A model generated the notes under the pieces. That model worked only from the letters and a program-made list of their open reading frames with translations, made no database searches and was not told the origin of the DNA. A stretch of 64,000 bases of DNA from NCBI RefSeq assembly GCF_030695125.1, contig NZ_JAUYTP010000018.1, forward strand, positions 90,087 through 154,086. Direction: 5' to 3'. Shown here in pieces: positions 1 through 7,834 of this stretch. Source of the DNA: Allobosea sp. (lineage in GTDB: Bacteria > Pseudomonadota > Alphaproteobacteria > Rhizobiales > Beijerinckiaceae). The position numbers and the translations under genes were made by a program. Position 1 is the stretch's first letter. Each line of letters starts with the position of its first letter.

Positions 1-74
1 CAACGTGCCTGAGGCGAGAGCAGTTCCACGACAGGCGCATTCTCGATGGCAGCGCCTGCGGCCTTGGGCGACAT
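1..74 (-). CDS. possible N-terminal fragment of a gene running off the left edge
   Basis: An open frame on the minus strand starts at ATG 74 and continues past the window edge, reading MSPKAAGAAIENAPVVELLS. A GGAA lies about five bases upstream of the ATG, and most third codon positions are G or C, as in neighbouring genes. It would be transcribed divergently from the cytochrome b561 gene. Only about 24 codons are visible, so no function can be given, and it may be a chance frame. Confidence 0.3.
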   Translation of the reverse strand, partial: MSPKAAGAAIENAPVVELLSPQAR

Positions 75-179
75 GCATTCCGTTAATCTTCCGTATAGTC
101 TTGCGACCTTGAACGTTGGATGAATGCGCAGACCGGCGCTTCAAGCCGGCAAAGCCACCGGACGGGCAGGGAGGTCGAG

Positions 180-752
180 ATGACGCAGGTTCGGGACACT
201 GCCAGCCGGGGCGCGGTCTACAGCGCCGCGGCGCGCCATATGCACTGGGTCACTGCCGCTGCGGTGCTGGCGATGATCCCCGCGGGCCTCGTCATGACCT
301 ATCGCGGCAACACGCTGAACATCTGGGACGGGCTGACCAATGCGATGTACAGCTCGCACAAGCTGCTGGGCTTTCTCGTGCTCTGGCTGGTCGCGGGCCG
401 TCTGGCCTATCGGCTGCTGAAAGGCGCGCCGCCCGACGAGCCGACGCTTCTGTGGTGGCAGAAGGCCGGCTCGCATCTGGTGCATTGGCTGCTCTACGGG
501 CTGCTGCTCGTCGTGCCCCTGCTGGGCTGGATCGGGGTTTCGCTCTACCCCTCGCTGAAGCTGTTCGGGCTTTTCAGCCTGCCCGCCATCGCCACGCCGA
601 ACCAGGATCTCGCGGGCCAGGTGCTGGAGATCCATGGCACGCTCGCCATCGTGATGGGGCTTCTCGCCTGCGCCCATATCGGCGCGGCGCTCTACCATCA
701 CCTGATCCGCAAGGACGGCGTGCTGCGCCGGATGCTGCCCGGGCTGAAATAG
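180..752 (+). CDS. cytochrome b561 family protein
   Basis: A 190-residue integral membrane di-haem cytochrome b of the bacterial cytochrome b561 (CybB) family, expected to pass electrons between the quinone pool and periplasmic partners. Four hydrophobic segments are visible at about 20-40, 55-75, 98-120 and 140-165. Candidate haem ligands are His22, His60, His142 and His156, each inside or at the edge of a membrane span. An ATG 60 bases upstream is in frame, but ATG 180 has the better ribosome site (GGGAGG seven bases before) and removes a polar N-terminal extension. The gene stands alone and converges on the methyltransferase gene, with 13 bases between the stops. The family is secure; the electron donor and acceptor are unknown. 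Confidence 0.88.
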   Translation: MTQVRDTASRGAVYSAAARHMHWVTAAAVLAMIPAGLVMTYRGNTLNIWDGLTNAMYSSHKLLGFLVLWLVAGRLAYRLLKGAPPDEPTLLWWQKAGSHLVHWLLYGLLLVVPLLGWIGVSLYPSLKLFGLFSLPAIATPNQDLAGQVLEIHGTLAIVMGLLACAHIGAALYHHLIRKDGVLRRMLPGLK

Positions 753-765
753 ACCCGGCGTGTTG

Positions 766-1605
766 TCAGACCGGACGGGCCCAGAGATCGTGATGGCCGA
801 CGAGGGCTGAAGCCGACTGCGTCTTGGTCGCCAACCAGCCGGCCATGGTGTCGGGATCGACCTTGGCGGTTTCGAGGACCGCATCGGCAATGCCCCTCGC
901 CAGCGCCTGCGTGAGTTCGCCGCTGTGCCCGTCGAGCCGCCAGGCGCTGTCGCCGATCGAGACCGCGAAACCCGATTTGCGGAACGCCTCCGCCATGACA
1001 TCGGTGGCGTCCGGGCCGGCGGCGGGGCCGAAGCCCTTGTCGGTGTGCTGATGCTGCTTGAACGCCGCCAGAACGCTGGCATCGGCGGGGTGGGGCGGCT
1101 GCCAGATCTCGCGGCCATCATAGGTCAGCACGGTGTAGAGCGGCAGGCGCAGGCTGGTCAGCGCGGCGACGAAGCGCTCGATCCAGCGCTTCGAGGTCAG
1201 GTCGAACAGGGCGGCTGCGGTAACCAGATCGGGCTGCCAGCCGAGGACCCATTCGAGGTCCTTGTTGAGGTCGGCCTGGCGGGTATCGACGGTGATCATG
1301 TGATCGCCCTTGGTCAGGACGAGTTCCTCGCCCTGCTCGCGCGCCTCGTCGGCCCAGCCGGCCAGTGTCTGGCGAGTGGCGGCGAGCAGGCGCTCGTCGA
1401 GGTCGACCAGCGTCCAGTGCTGGCGCGAGGGCAGGGCCGCATAGGTGCCGCGCAGGTTGGAGCCTGCGCCACAGCCGAGATCGACGACCGTCACCGAGGC
1501 CTTGGCGGCGAAATGCGCACCGACGGCGGCCAGAACCTGGGGATTGCGCGCCGCGTGATCGGCCGGCTCGCGAAGCGCCAGCCATTCGGGAGAGAAACCG
1601 GCCAT
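766..1605 (-). CDS. class I SAM-dependent methyltransferase, last gene of the pterin-synthase-like operon
   Basis: A 279-residue soluble protein with a class I methyltransferase fold. The SAM-binding motif I is VVDLGCGAGSN at about 40-50, followed by an acidic loop (LVDLDERLL) near 70-80 that should hold the ribose of SAM. Its ATG shares one base with the TGA of the upstream glycosyltransferase (TGATG), so the two are probably translationally coupled. An in-frame start further upstream exists but lies inside the glycosyltransferase gene. As the last gene of a five-gene operon with a pterin-synthase-like protein, it probably modifies the same small-molecule product. The substrate cannot be read from the sequence. 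Confidence 0.82.
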   Translation of the reverse strand: MAGFSPEWLALREPADHAARNPQVLAAVGAHFAAKASVTVVDLGCGAGSNLRGTYAALPSRQHWTLVDLDERLLAATRQTLAGWADEAREQGEELVLTKGDHMITVDTRQADLNKDLEWVLGWQPDLVTAAALFDLTSKRWIERFVAALTSLRLPLYTVLTYDGREIWQPPHPADASVLAAFKQHQHTDKGFGPAAGPDATDVMAEAFRKSGFAVSIGDSAWRLDGHSGELTQALARGIADAVLETAKVDPDTMAGWLATKTQSASALVGHHDLWARPV

Positions 1606-2669
1606 CAGAAACCCTTTCGCCCGCTCTCGGGCAGACAGACTCCGGCGACGATCGCCGCCGTTTCGCGCCAGCGCGGCAGGCTGGTCGCAGCCATCCACGC
1701 TGCATCGGCCATGGCCGAGCGTCTTTGCGGCGCATCAATCAGGCTTGCCAGGGCCTTGGCAAGTGCAGGGGCATCGCCGGGCGGGACTTTTACAGCAGTG
1801 GCGTCGGGCGCCGTCTCGGCGGCGGCGCCGCCCGTCGTGCAGAGGATCGGCAGGCCGCGGGCCAGCGCTTCGGTCAGAACCATGCCGTAGCCCTCGAACA
1901 GCGAGGGCATCACGAAGAGATCGGCCGTATCATAGGCCGCAGCCAGGGCAGCCTCATCGACGGCACCGGCGAGGGTGATGTGCTCGGCGAGCCCCGCCGC
2001 GGCGATCCGGGTGGTCAGGTCGCGCGTCGTCTCGGGCGAACGGTCGGGCGCGCCGACAAGGGTCAGGCGCCAATCCCTGTCGCTCAGTCCGGCCAGCGCC
2101 TCGACCAGAACGCCATAGCCCTTGCGCGGCACGATCGAGCCTACAGCCAGAATATTGAGCGGCCCGCCGACCGGCCCCCCCCTGGCCCGCGGGGCCGGAT
2201 CGACCCCGGGGACCGCCACCGTGATGCGCGCTTCGTCGACGCCGAAATCGGCGATCAGCCGCTGCTTCGTCGCCGGGCTCGTCGCCACCACGGCGCGGGC
2301 ATAGCGCAGCGCGGCGGTCTCGCGGGCGAGCAACGCCCTGGCCGTCTCGGGCTCGAGCCCGGTCTCCAGCCCCAGCGGATGATGGACCAGCGCGACGACG
2401 CGCCCGGCCAACCCGGCGGCGATGCCTTCGGGAAAGGCGCCATAGGCCAGCCCGTCGATCAGCAGGACATCGTCATAGGGTTGCGACAGGATCGCGCGGC
2501 CGGTCTGCGCCAGATCGTCCTGCGTCGGAAACGGAAAGGAGCCGGGCAGCGCCACATGCCGGGCCTCGATACCCGTCTCCCGCCACTCCGCCAACAGCCT
2601 GCGATCATAGCCATAGCCGCCGGTCGGCAGGTCGATGTCGCCAGGGATCGCGAAGGCGATCGCGCTCAC
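1605..2669 (-). CDS. GT4-type glycosyltransferase
   Basis: A 354-residue GT-B fold glycosyltransferase of the GT4 type. The donor-binding half carries GSIVPRKG at 177-184 and the family E-x7-E signature, Glu259 and Glu267, in EGYGMVLTE. A His pair (HHPLG, residues 96-97) marks the acceptor side. It should move a sugar from a nucleotide sugar to a small acceptor in the cytoplasm; no membrane segment is seen. Its start overlaps the stop of the pterin-synthase-like gene (ATGA), and its stop overlaps the start of the methyltransferase. That packing suggests it glycosylates the product of this operon rather than a cell-surface polymer. This is an inference from context. Confidence 0.86.
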   Translation of the reverse strand: MSAIAFAIPGDIDLPTGGYGYDRRLLAEWRETGIEARHVALPGSFPFPTQDDLAQTGRAILSQPYDDVLLIDGLAYGAFPEGIAAGLAGRVVALVHHPLGLETGLEPETARALLARETAALRYARAVVATSPATKQRLIADFGVDEARITVAVPGVDPAPRARGGPVGGPLNILAVGSIVPRKGYGVLVEALAGLSDRDWRLTLVGAPDRSPETTRDLTTRIAAAGLAEHITLAGAVDEAALAAAYDTADLFVMPSLFEGYGMVLTEALARGLPILCTTGGAAAETAPDATAVKVPPGDAPALAKALASLIDAPQRRSAMADAAWMAATSLPRWRETAAIVAGVCLPESGRKGF

Positions 2670-3067
2670 GCGAGCGCGCCCTCATAGGTGGCCCGCGCCA
2701 GATCGGTCTCGTGCAGCGTTACGCGGATGCGGGCGAGGCCGGCGCCATCTTCGCCGAGCGCACCCGACTTGGCCGCGCCCGCCATCGCATCGAAGATGTA
2801 TTTGCAGAGGAATTCGGTGGTCGTCAGCACGCCGGCAAACTGCGGCAGCACATCGAGATTCTGGTAGTTCAGCGGCTTCAGCGTCTTGTTGAGGACATCC
2901 AGCGCCGCGCCGATGTCGACGACGACGTTCTGCCTGGTCAGCGTCGGCCGGAAGAAGGCGACGTCGACGACGAAGGTCGCGCCATGCATGTTCTGGGCGG
3001 GGCCGAAAAACGGATCGGGCAAGGAGTGGCCGATCATGATGCGGTCACGGACTTCGACGGAGAACAT
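2666..3067 (-). CDS. divergent 6-pyruvoyl-tetrahydropterin synthase / QueD-like protein lacking key catalytic residues
   Basis: A 133-residue protein, the usual length for the 6-pyruvoyl-tetrahydropterin synthase / QueD T-fold family. Aligned by eye with E. coli QueD, it keeps zinc ligand His14, the His28 of the HGH motif, the TTE at 83-85 and the catalytic Glu120 (HETD). The catalytic Cys four residues before the HGH motif is Ala24, the second His of HGH is Ala30, and the catalytic Asp-His pair is Asn67-Tyr68. The frame is intact and codon use matches its neighbours, so this looks like divergence and not decay. It probably binds a pterin-like or purine-like molecule with altered or no lyase chemistry. 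It cannot be assumed to be the cell's QueD. Confidence 0.82.
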   Translation of the reverse strand: MFSVEVRDRIMIGHSLPDPFFGPAQNMHGATFVVDVAFFRPTLTRQNVVVDIGAALDVLNKTLKPLNYQNLDVLPQFAGVLTTTEFLCKYIFDAMAGAAKSGALGEDGAGLARIRVTLHETDLARATYEGALA

Positions 3068-3098
3068 GGGCGTTCCTTGGGGTTGGCTTCGGTGAAGG

Positions 3099-3548
3099 CT
3101 AGGCGGAGAGCAGCCTGCGGCCGCGCGATTGCGAGAAACGCAGCAGATAGCCATCCGGATCCTGAACCAGAAATTGATGAACGCCGGTCTCTTCGGTGTC
3201 GCTGATCCTGTACCAACGTTCTTCCGGACCGAAGAAAAGCGGCCATGCCGCCCGGCGGAGCGCCGCCAGCAGCACGTCCGTATCCGAGACCATGATCTCG
3301 AAATTGATGCCGCGGCCATAAGGTTTTTCGCGGGGGCCGGTATCCCAGCAGCGCTCGGAGGGGCCTGTCTCGTATTCCTCCAGCATGAACTCGACGCCGT
3401 CGCGCTCGATGGCGGCGAAGCCCTGCTCGGGGCGGTCGTAGAGCACCCTGAATCCGAGCAGATCGCGCCAGAAGGCGAGGCTCGTGGGCAATGCCGTGAT
3501 GTAAAGCTCGGGTACGAGCGCGGGGCGGGGATGCGAGCGAGGCGTCAT
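3099..3548 (-). CDS. VOC superfamily protein (glyoxalase / bleomycin-resistance-protein type)
   Basis: A 149-residue protein with the vicinal-oxygen-chelate layout. An N-terminal half reads ELYITALPTSLAFWRDLLGF, followed by a mid-protein metal-ligand candidate Glu in INFEIMVSD, and a C-terminal VQDPDGYLLRF that matches the bleomycin-resistance subfamily signature. Members bind or transform hydrophobic small molecules; true resistance cannot be inferred. It starts seven bases after the dehydrogenase stop and ends 31 bases before the pterin-synthase-like start, so it belongs to the same operon. It may bind or process an intermediate of that pathway, or simply protect against a by-product. Confidence 0.8.
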   Translation of the reverse strand: MTPRSHPRPALVPELYITALPTSLAFWRDLLGFRVLYDRPEQGFAAIERDGVEFMLEEYETGPSERCWDTGPREKPYGRGINFEIMVSDTDVLLAALRRAAWPLFFGPEERWYRISDTEETGVHQFLVQDPDGYLLRFSQSRGRRLLSA

Positions 3549-3555
3549 GGCGCGC

Positions 3556-4578
3556 TTAGTAGCAGATGGCGGCCGTCAGGCCACGCCAGGAGGGATCGAG
3601 GATCGCGGGCAGCCGCTCGGGTACCTGCGCGAAAGGGACGTCCTGCGTGATCAGCACGTCGAGCCTGTCGTCCGCGAGCAGCGCCATGGCGGCAGCCGAG
3701 CGGCGGGCGTAGTCCCAGCGCGGCCGGCGCGAGGGCGAGATGCCGCCGACCTGCGTGGAGACGAGTTGCAGCCGCTTGGCATGGAACGCGCCGCCGAGCG
3801 GGGCTGGAACCGTGCCGTCGCCATACCAGCTCAGTTCGACGATGCGGGCCTCGAGGCCGGCGGCGGCGATGGCGGTGGCGAGGCCCGGCGCCGAGGCGCT
3901 GGCGTGGAAGACGAGATCGGCCTCGGCGGGGGCATCGGCGGGCAGGGCGAAGCTGAAACCGAGCGCCTGCGCCACAATGGCGCGGGCCGGCTCGACATCG
4001 ACCAGCGTGACCTGCGCACCCGGAAGCCTCGCCGCCAGCCATGCGACAAGCAGTCCCAGCACGCCGCCACCGACGACGACGATACGGTCGGCCGGGCCGG
4101 AGCCGGCGTCCCAATGGGCATTGAGAGCCGTCTCCATATTGGCGGCGAGGATGGCGCGCCGCGCCGGCACGTCTGCGGGCACGCGTGTGAGCCGATCGAC
4201 CGGGGCGATGAAGCGGTCCTGATGCGGATGCAAGCAGAAAACCGTCTCGCCGAGCATGGCCTGCGGCCCTGCCTCCACGACGCCGACCGCGCAGTAGCCG
4301 TACTTCACGGGGAAGGGGAAATCGCCCTGCTGGAAGGGGGCCCGCATGCGCTCGTATTCACCCACAGGCACCCGGCCCTCGCAGACCAGGCGCTCGGTGC
4401 CGCGGCTGACACCGCTCCAGAGCGTGCGGACGAGACAGTCCCCGGCGGTGAGGGCGGGAAGCGCTTGCGCGTTCAGGGCGCATTCACGCGGCGCGACATA
4501 CCAGAGCGCCGTCACGGATGCGCTTGCGCTGGACGAAAATGACGGCTTTAGCTCCTGCGCCGTATCGTTGAGCGCCAT
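3556..4578 (-). CDS. medium-chain zinc-type dehydrogenase, first gene of the operon
   Basis: A 340-residue medium-chain dehydrogenase/reductase-like protein. The Rossmann motif VVVGGGVLG lies at 167-175, and an acidic residue (Asp194 in TLVDVEP) at the end of the second strand favours NAD(H). The usual catalytic-zinc SG-CGTD segment is replaced by SGVSRGTE at 55-62, as in the BchC-like branch of the family, so zinc catalysis is doubtful. The ATG at 4578 is preceded by AGGGACGCAG-type sequence and is only 42 bases from the divergent opgH start, so a shared promoter region is likely. It heads the dehydrogenase-VOC-pterin-synthase-like-glycosyltransferase-methyltransferase operon. Its substrate is unknown. 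Confidence 0.8.
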   Translation of the reverse strand: MALNDTAQELKPSFSSSASASVTALWYVAPRECALNAQALPALTAGDCLVRTLWSGVSRGTERLVCEGRVPVGEYERMRAPFQQGDFPFPVKYGYCAVGVVEAGPQAMLGETVFCLHPHQDRFIAPVDRLTRVPADVPARRAILAANMETALNAHWDAGSGPADRIVVVGGGVLGLLVAWLAARLPGAQVTLVDVEPARAIVAQALGFSFALPADAPAEADLVFHASASAPGLATAIAAAGLEARIVELSWYGDGTVPAPLGGAFHAKRLQLVSTQVGGISPSRRPRWDYARRSAAAMALLADDRLDVLITQDVPFAQVPERLPAILDPSWRGLTAAICY

Positions 4579-4620
4579 GTCTGCGTCCCTCGTCCGTTCT
4601 GCCTCGCCTGCCTTGCCCTG

Positions 4621-6480
4621 ATGGATCGCATGACAGAGACCGCCATGAACCCGCGCCCCGCTCCGACCACGTTCCAGCCGGCAGCGCAAGGGCTCGCCAC
4701 GCCGCAGGAGGCGGTCGCGCTGCCGGGCCTGACACCGGCCGGACTCCAGTCCGAAGCGGTGCTCGCCAGGCGGCGGCGCCTCGTGCTGGCGGTCAATCTG
4801 GCGACGCTGGCGGCGCTGCTCTACGGGCTCTCGCATGTGCTGGGCGCGGGCGGCTGGACGATTGCCGATGGCGCTATCTTCGTCGCCTTCCTGTTCGGAG
4901 CGCCCTGGACCGTGCTTGGGTTCTGGAACGCCGTGCTCGGCTTCTGGCTGCTGCATGGCGTGAAGGACGGGCTGGAACGCGTCGCCCCCTTCGCGGCCGC
5001 CGGCGATCTGCCGACGCCGGTTGCGGTCCGCACCGCCATCCTCATGACGCTGCGCAATGAGGATCCTGCCCGCGCCTTCGCTCGGCTGCATGTGGTCAAG
5101 CAGAGCGTCAACGCCACGGGCGAGGGCGGCTGGTACGACTATTTCGTGCTGTCCGACACCAACGATCCCGAGGTCGCCGCAGCCGAGGAAAGGCTGGCCG
5201 CCGCGTGGCAGGCCGAGGCAGGCGAGGATTGCCGCATCATCTATCGCCGCCGCAGCGACAATGCCGGCTTCAAGGCCGGCAATGTCCGCGATTTCTGCGA
5301 GCGCTGGGGCGACGATTACGAGATCATGCTGCCGCTCGACGCCGACAGCGTCATGTCGGGCGAGGCGATCGTGAAGCTGACGCGGATGATGCAGGCCTAT
5401 CCGAAGCTCGGCATCCTGCAGAGCCTCGTGGTGGGCATGCCGAGTCAGTCGGCCTTTGCCCGCGTGTTCCAGTTCGGCATGCGCCAGGGCATGCGGCCCT
5501 ACACCATGGGCTCGGCCTGGTGGATCGGCGATTGCGGCCCGTTCTGGGGGCATAACGCCATGGTCCGCATCGCGCCGTTTCGCGACGGCTGCCATCTGCC
5601 GGTGCTGCCGGGCGGCCCGCCTCTCGGCGGAGCCGTGATGAGCCATGACCAGGTCGAGGCGACGCTGATGCGCCGCGCCGGCTACGAGGTGCGCGTGCTG
5701 CCCGTTGAGATGGGCAGCTGGGAAGAAAACCCGCCGACCATGTTGGATTTCGCCAAGCGCGACCTGCGCTGGTGCCTGGGTAACCTGCAATATCTGAAGC
5801 TGCTCCACCTCCCGGACCTGCGACCGATGAGCCGCTTCCAGCTGTTCTGGGCGATCCTGATGTTCCTCGGGCTGCCGGCCTGGACGCTGATGATCGCGCT
5901 TTTGCCGCTGAAGGTGATCGAGGATCGCGCCCTGGCGGATTACCCTGCGGGGCTCGCCGCCGGCCTTTATCTCCTGTTCCTGGCCATGTATCTGTCGCCC
6001 AAGCTCGCGGGCTTCGCCGACATCCTGCTGCGCAAGGGCGGCGCCCGGGAGTATGGCGGAGCCCCGCGTTTCATCATCTCGGCTGCCATTGAGGTGGTGT
6101 TCGCCTTCCTCCAGGGCGCGGTCTCCAGTTTCCGGACCACGCTGTTCATGATCGGGCTGCTGTTCGGGCGTTCCCGTATCGGCTGGGGCGGGCAGGCGCG
6201 CGATGCCCATGCGCTGTCCCTGGCGACGGCGTTTGCAGGGCTGTGGCCGCATCTGCTGCTGGCGCTTTATCTGTTCACGACGCTGATCGTGATCTCGCCC
6301 GCCATGCTGCTCTGGTCGCTGCCGCTGACGGCGGGCTATCTCCTGGCCATCCCCTTCGCCATGGTGACCGCGCTGCCGGCGCTGGGCACCTGGTTTGCGC
6401 GCCACGGGCTCTGCGGCATCCCCGAGGACTTCGACCCTCCCGCCGAACTGATCTCGATTCGCCAGGGCCACAGCGCATGA
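4621..6480 (+). CDS. opgH: glucan biosynthesis glucosyltransferase H
   Basis: A 619-residue inner-membrane GT2 glucosyltransferase of the OpgH/MdoH family, which polymerises UDP-glucose into osmoregulated periplasmic glucans. Two membrane spans precede the catalytic domain. The catalytic domain shows the LPLDADSVM metal/UDP motif near residue 240, the WWIGDCGPFWGHNAM acceptor segment near 300-315, the SHDQVEA general-base region and the RDLRWCLGN motif near 385. At least four hydrophobic segments follow. Starts at 4621, 4630 or 4645 are all possible. The usual partner opgG is not in the window. The gene overlaps an FkbM-type methyltransferase by ATGA, which suggests that the glucan, or its precursor, is methylated. 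Confidence 0.92.
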   Translation: MDRMTETAMNPRPAPTTFQPAAQGLATPQEAVALPGLTPAGLQSEAVLARRRRLVLAVNLATLAALLYGLSHVLGAGGWTIADGAIFVAFLFGAPWTVLGFWNAVLGFWLLHGVKDGLERVAPFAAAGDLPTPVAVRTAILMTLRNEDPARAFARLHVVKQSVNATGEGGWYDYFVLSDTNDPEVAAAEERLAAAWQAEAGEDCRIIYRRRSDNAGFKAGNVRDFCERWGDDYEIMLPLDADSVMSGEAIVKLTRMMQAYPKLGILQSLVVGMPSQSAFARVFQFGMRQGMRPYTMGSAWWIGDCGPFWGHNAMVRIAPFRDGCHLPVLPGGPPLGGAVMSHDQVEATLMRRAGYEVRVLPVEMGSWEENPPTMLDFAKRDLRWCLGNLQYLKLLHLPDLRPMSRFQLFWAILMFLGLPAWTLMIALLPLKVIEDRALADYPAGLAAGLYLLFLAMYLSPKLAGFADILLRKGGAREYGGAPRFIISAAIEVVFAFLQGAVSSFRTTLFMIGLLFGRSRIGWGGQARDAHALSLATAFAGLWPHLLLALYLFTTLIVISPAMLLWSLPLTAGYLLAIPFAMVTALPALGTWFARHGLCGIPEDFDPPAELISIRQGHSA

Positions 6481-7235
6481 ACGCCTCGATCTACCGGCCG
6501 GGCACGGCCAAGGCGCTGAGCCGGTCGTTGCGCGTCTATCATGGCGATCCTGCCCGCAACGCCGTGATGGATGCGCTATATGGCCGCTTCCTCAAGCCGG
6601 GCGATCTCGCCTTCGACATCGGCTCGCATGTCGGCGACCGGGTCTCGTCCTTTCGCCGGCTCGGCGCGCGCGTGGTCGCGCTGGAGCCGCAGCCGGGGCC
6701 TGCCCGCGTCCTGCGGCTTATCCATGGCCGCGACCCGCAGGTGACGCTGGTCGAGGCCGCCTGCGGCGACAAGGAAGGGCCGGTGACACTGCGGATCAAC
6801 AGCGCCAATCCGACCGTCTCGACCGCCTCCACCGCCTTCATCGGCGCGGCGAAAGGCTCGCAGGGCTGGCAGGAACAGGTCTGGGACCATGAGATCGAGG
6901 TTCCCGGCACCACGCTCGACGCGCTGATCGCGCTCCACGGCGTCCCGGCCCTGCTCAAGATCGATGTCGAGGGTTTCGAGGCGCATGTGCTGGCGGGGCT
7001 GACCCGTCCCGTGCCGGCGATCTCCTTCGAGTTCACCACAATCCAACGGGACGTCGCCGAAGCCTGCCTCGCCTTGCTGGAGACGCTGGGGCCCTATCGC
7101 TTCAATGTCGCACTGGGCGAGAGCCAGCAGCTGGAGCTAGACGAGCCCGCCAGCGCCGAGGCGATGGGCGGCTATTTGCGCGCGCTGCCGCATGAGGCGA
7201 ATTCGGGCGATGTCTATGCGGTGCTCACGCCGTGA
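6477..7235 (+). CDS. FkbM family methyltransferase
   Basis: A 252-residue SAM-dependent methyltransferase of the FkbM family, enzymes that commonly O-methylate sugars or polyketides. SAM motif I is LAFDIGSHVGD near 42-52, the acidic loop is VALEPQPG, and the family motif LLKIDVEGFEAHVL lies near 160-173. No signal peptide or membrane span is seen, so it acts in the cytoplasm. Its ATG overlaps the stop of opgH (ATGA at 6477-6480), so the two are co-translated. An O-methyl decoration on osmoregulated periplasmic glucan or a glucan primer is the simplest reading; that substrate is inferred. Confidence 0.86.
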   Translation: MNASIYRPGTAKALSRSLRVYHGDPARNAVMDALYGRFLKPGDLAFDIGSHVGDRVSSFRRLGARVVALEPQPGPARVLRLIHGRDPQVTLVEAACGDKEGPVTLRINSANPTVSTASTAFIGAAKGSQGWQEQVWDHEIEVPGTTLDALIALHGVPALLKIDVEGFEAHVLAGLTRPVPAISFEFTTIQRDVAEACLALLETLGPYRFNVALGESQQLELDEPASAEAMGGYLRALPHEANSGDVYAVLTP

Positions 7236-7241
7236 CTGCGG

Positions 7242-7532
7242 TCAATGTGGAAAGGCCTGCGATGGGCGCCGCGCGGTATGCCTGACTGCAATGACGATAA
7301 TGGCGTCGGTCGTTGCACGATAAAAGATTGCATAGGGGTAAGGGGGCACGACGAGCCGTCTTGTGCCTGGGCGCGTCGTGGGAGTTCCCGCGAATGGAAA
7401 TTGAAGAAGGCGTTCCAGCGCCGCCTTGAGGACTATCTCTAGCATTTGGCGCGCTTGAGGCGATTGGCCATCGAGATAATCGAAAATCCGAGTGATGTCG
7501 GACCGGGCGGCGCTTCTGTAGCGCAGCTTCAC
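7242..7532 (-). CDS. ParE/RelE superfamily toxin
   Basis: A 96-residue toxin of the ParE/RelE fold. The start chosen is GTG 7532, whose last two bases and following A form the TGA stop of the antitoxin (GTGA), a classic coupled arrangement; the first residues are then MKLRYRSAARSD. Family landmarks are the N-terminal basic strand, the central helix SPQARQMLEIVLKA, the RPGTRRL loop and the C-terminal strand YAIFYRATTDAIIVIAVRHTAR. The last RHTAR is typical of ParE-like toxins. Members inhibit gyrase or cleave ribosome-bound mRNA; which applies here cannot be told. It overlaps the 3' side of no other gene and ends seven bases after the FkbM stop, in convergent orientation. Confidence 0.82.
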   Translation of the reverse strand: MKLRYRSAARSDITRIFDYLDGQSPQARQMLEIVLKAALERLLQFPFAGTPTTRPGTRRLVVPPYPYAIFYRATTDAIIVIAVRHTARRPSQAFPH

Positions 7533-7750
7533 GGGCCGGCTTTCGTCCACAACGCAGCCACCTCGTCGTCCGATGCAAAACCGCCACGGTCGGCTTCGTC
7601 CAGCGCGGCAAGTTCCTCCTCCGACAGCTGATATACCTCGCTCTCGCGGGCTGTGAAGGCGAGAATCTGACGAGCGAGTTCGTCCTGCATGTCCGGAGAC
7701 AATGCTTCCGTTGCGGCCAACGCCTGTTGGAGCAGTTTGGTCATGCCCAA
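7529..7750 (-). CDS. antitoxin of the ParE/RelE-type pair
   Basis: A 73-residue acidic protein directly upstream of the toxin and overlapping its start. The helix-rich N-terminal half (LLQQALAATEALSPDMQDELARQILAF) and the acidic C-terminal tail (EEELAALDEADRGGFASDDEV) fit the alphaproteobacterial addiction-module antitoxin type that often ends with a toxin-wrapping tail. A second ATG two codons in (MTKLL) is also possible. Antitoxins of this type usually repress their own promoter, which would lie in the 84 bases between this gene and the divergent secreted-protein gene. Confidence 0.78.
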   Translation of the reverse strand: MGMTKLLQQALAATEALSPDMQDELARQILAFTARESEVYQLSEEELAALDEADRGGFASDDEVAALWTKAGP

Positions 7751-7834
7751 CCATACCTAAAATCAGCAGTCCTTGCTATGGCGTGTGTGATCGTTCCCGC
7801 CGCCGGCATGTCGGCCACATCATCAGGATCCATC

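Noticed and set aside
2666..3067. Decay or sequencing error as the reason for missing catalytic residues in the pterin-synthase-like gene
   Set aside because: The frame is full length, overlaps its neighbour precisely, and keeps fold residues and normal third-position composition.
3556..6471. A 971-codon open frame on the minus strand across the dehydrogenase and opgH
   Set aside because: It only reads well in the dehydrogenase part; the rest lies antisense to opgH and is Arg/Gln/His-rich, the usual mirror of G+C-rich coding DNA.
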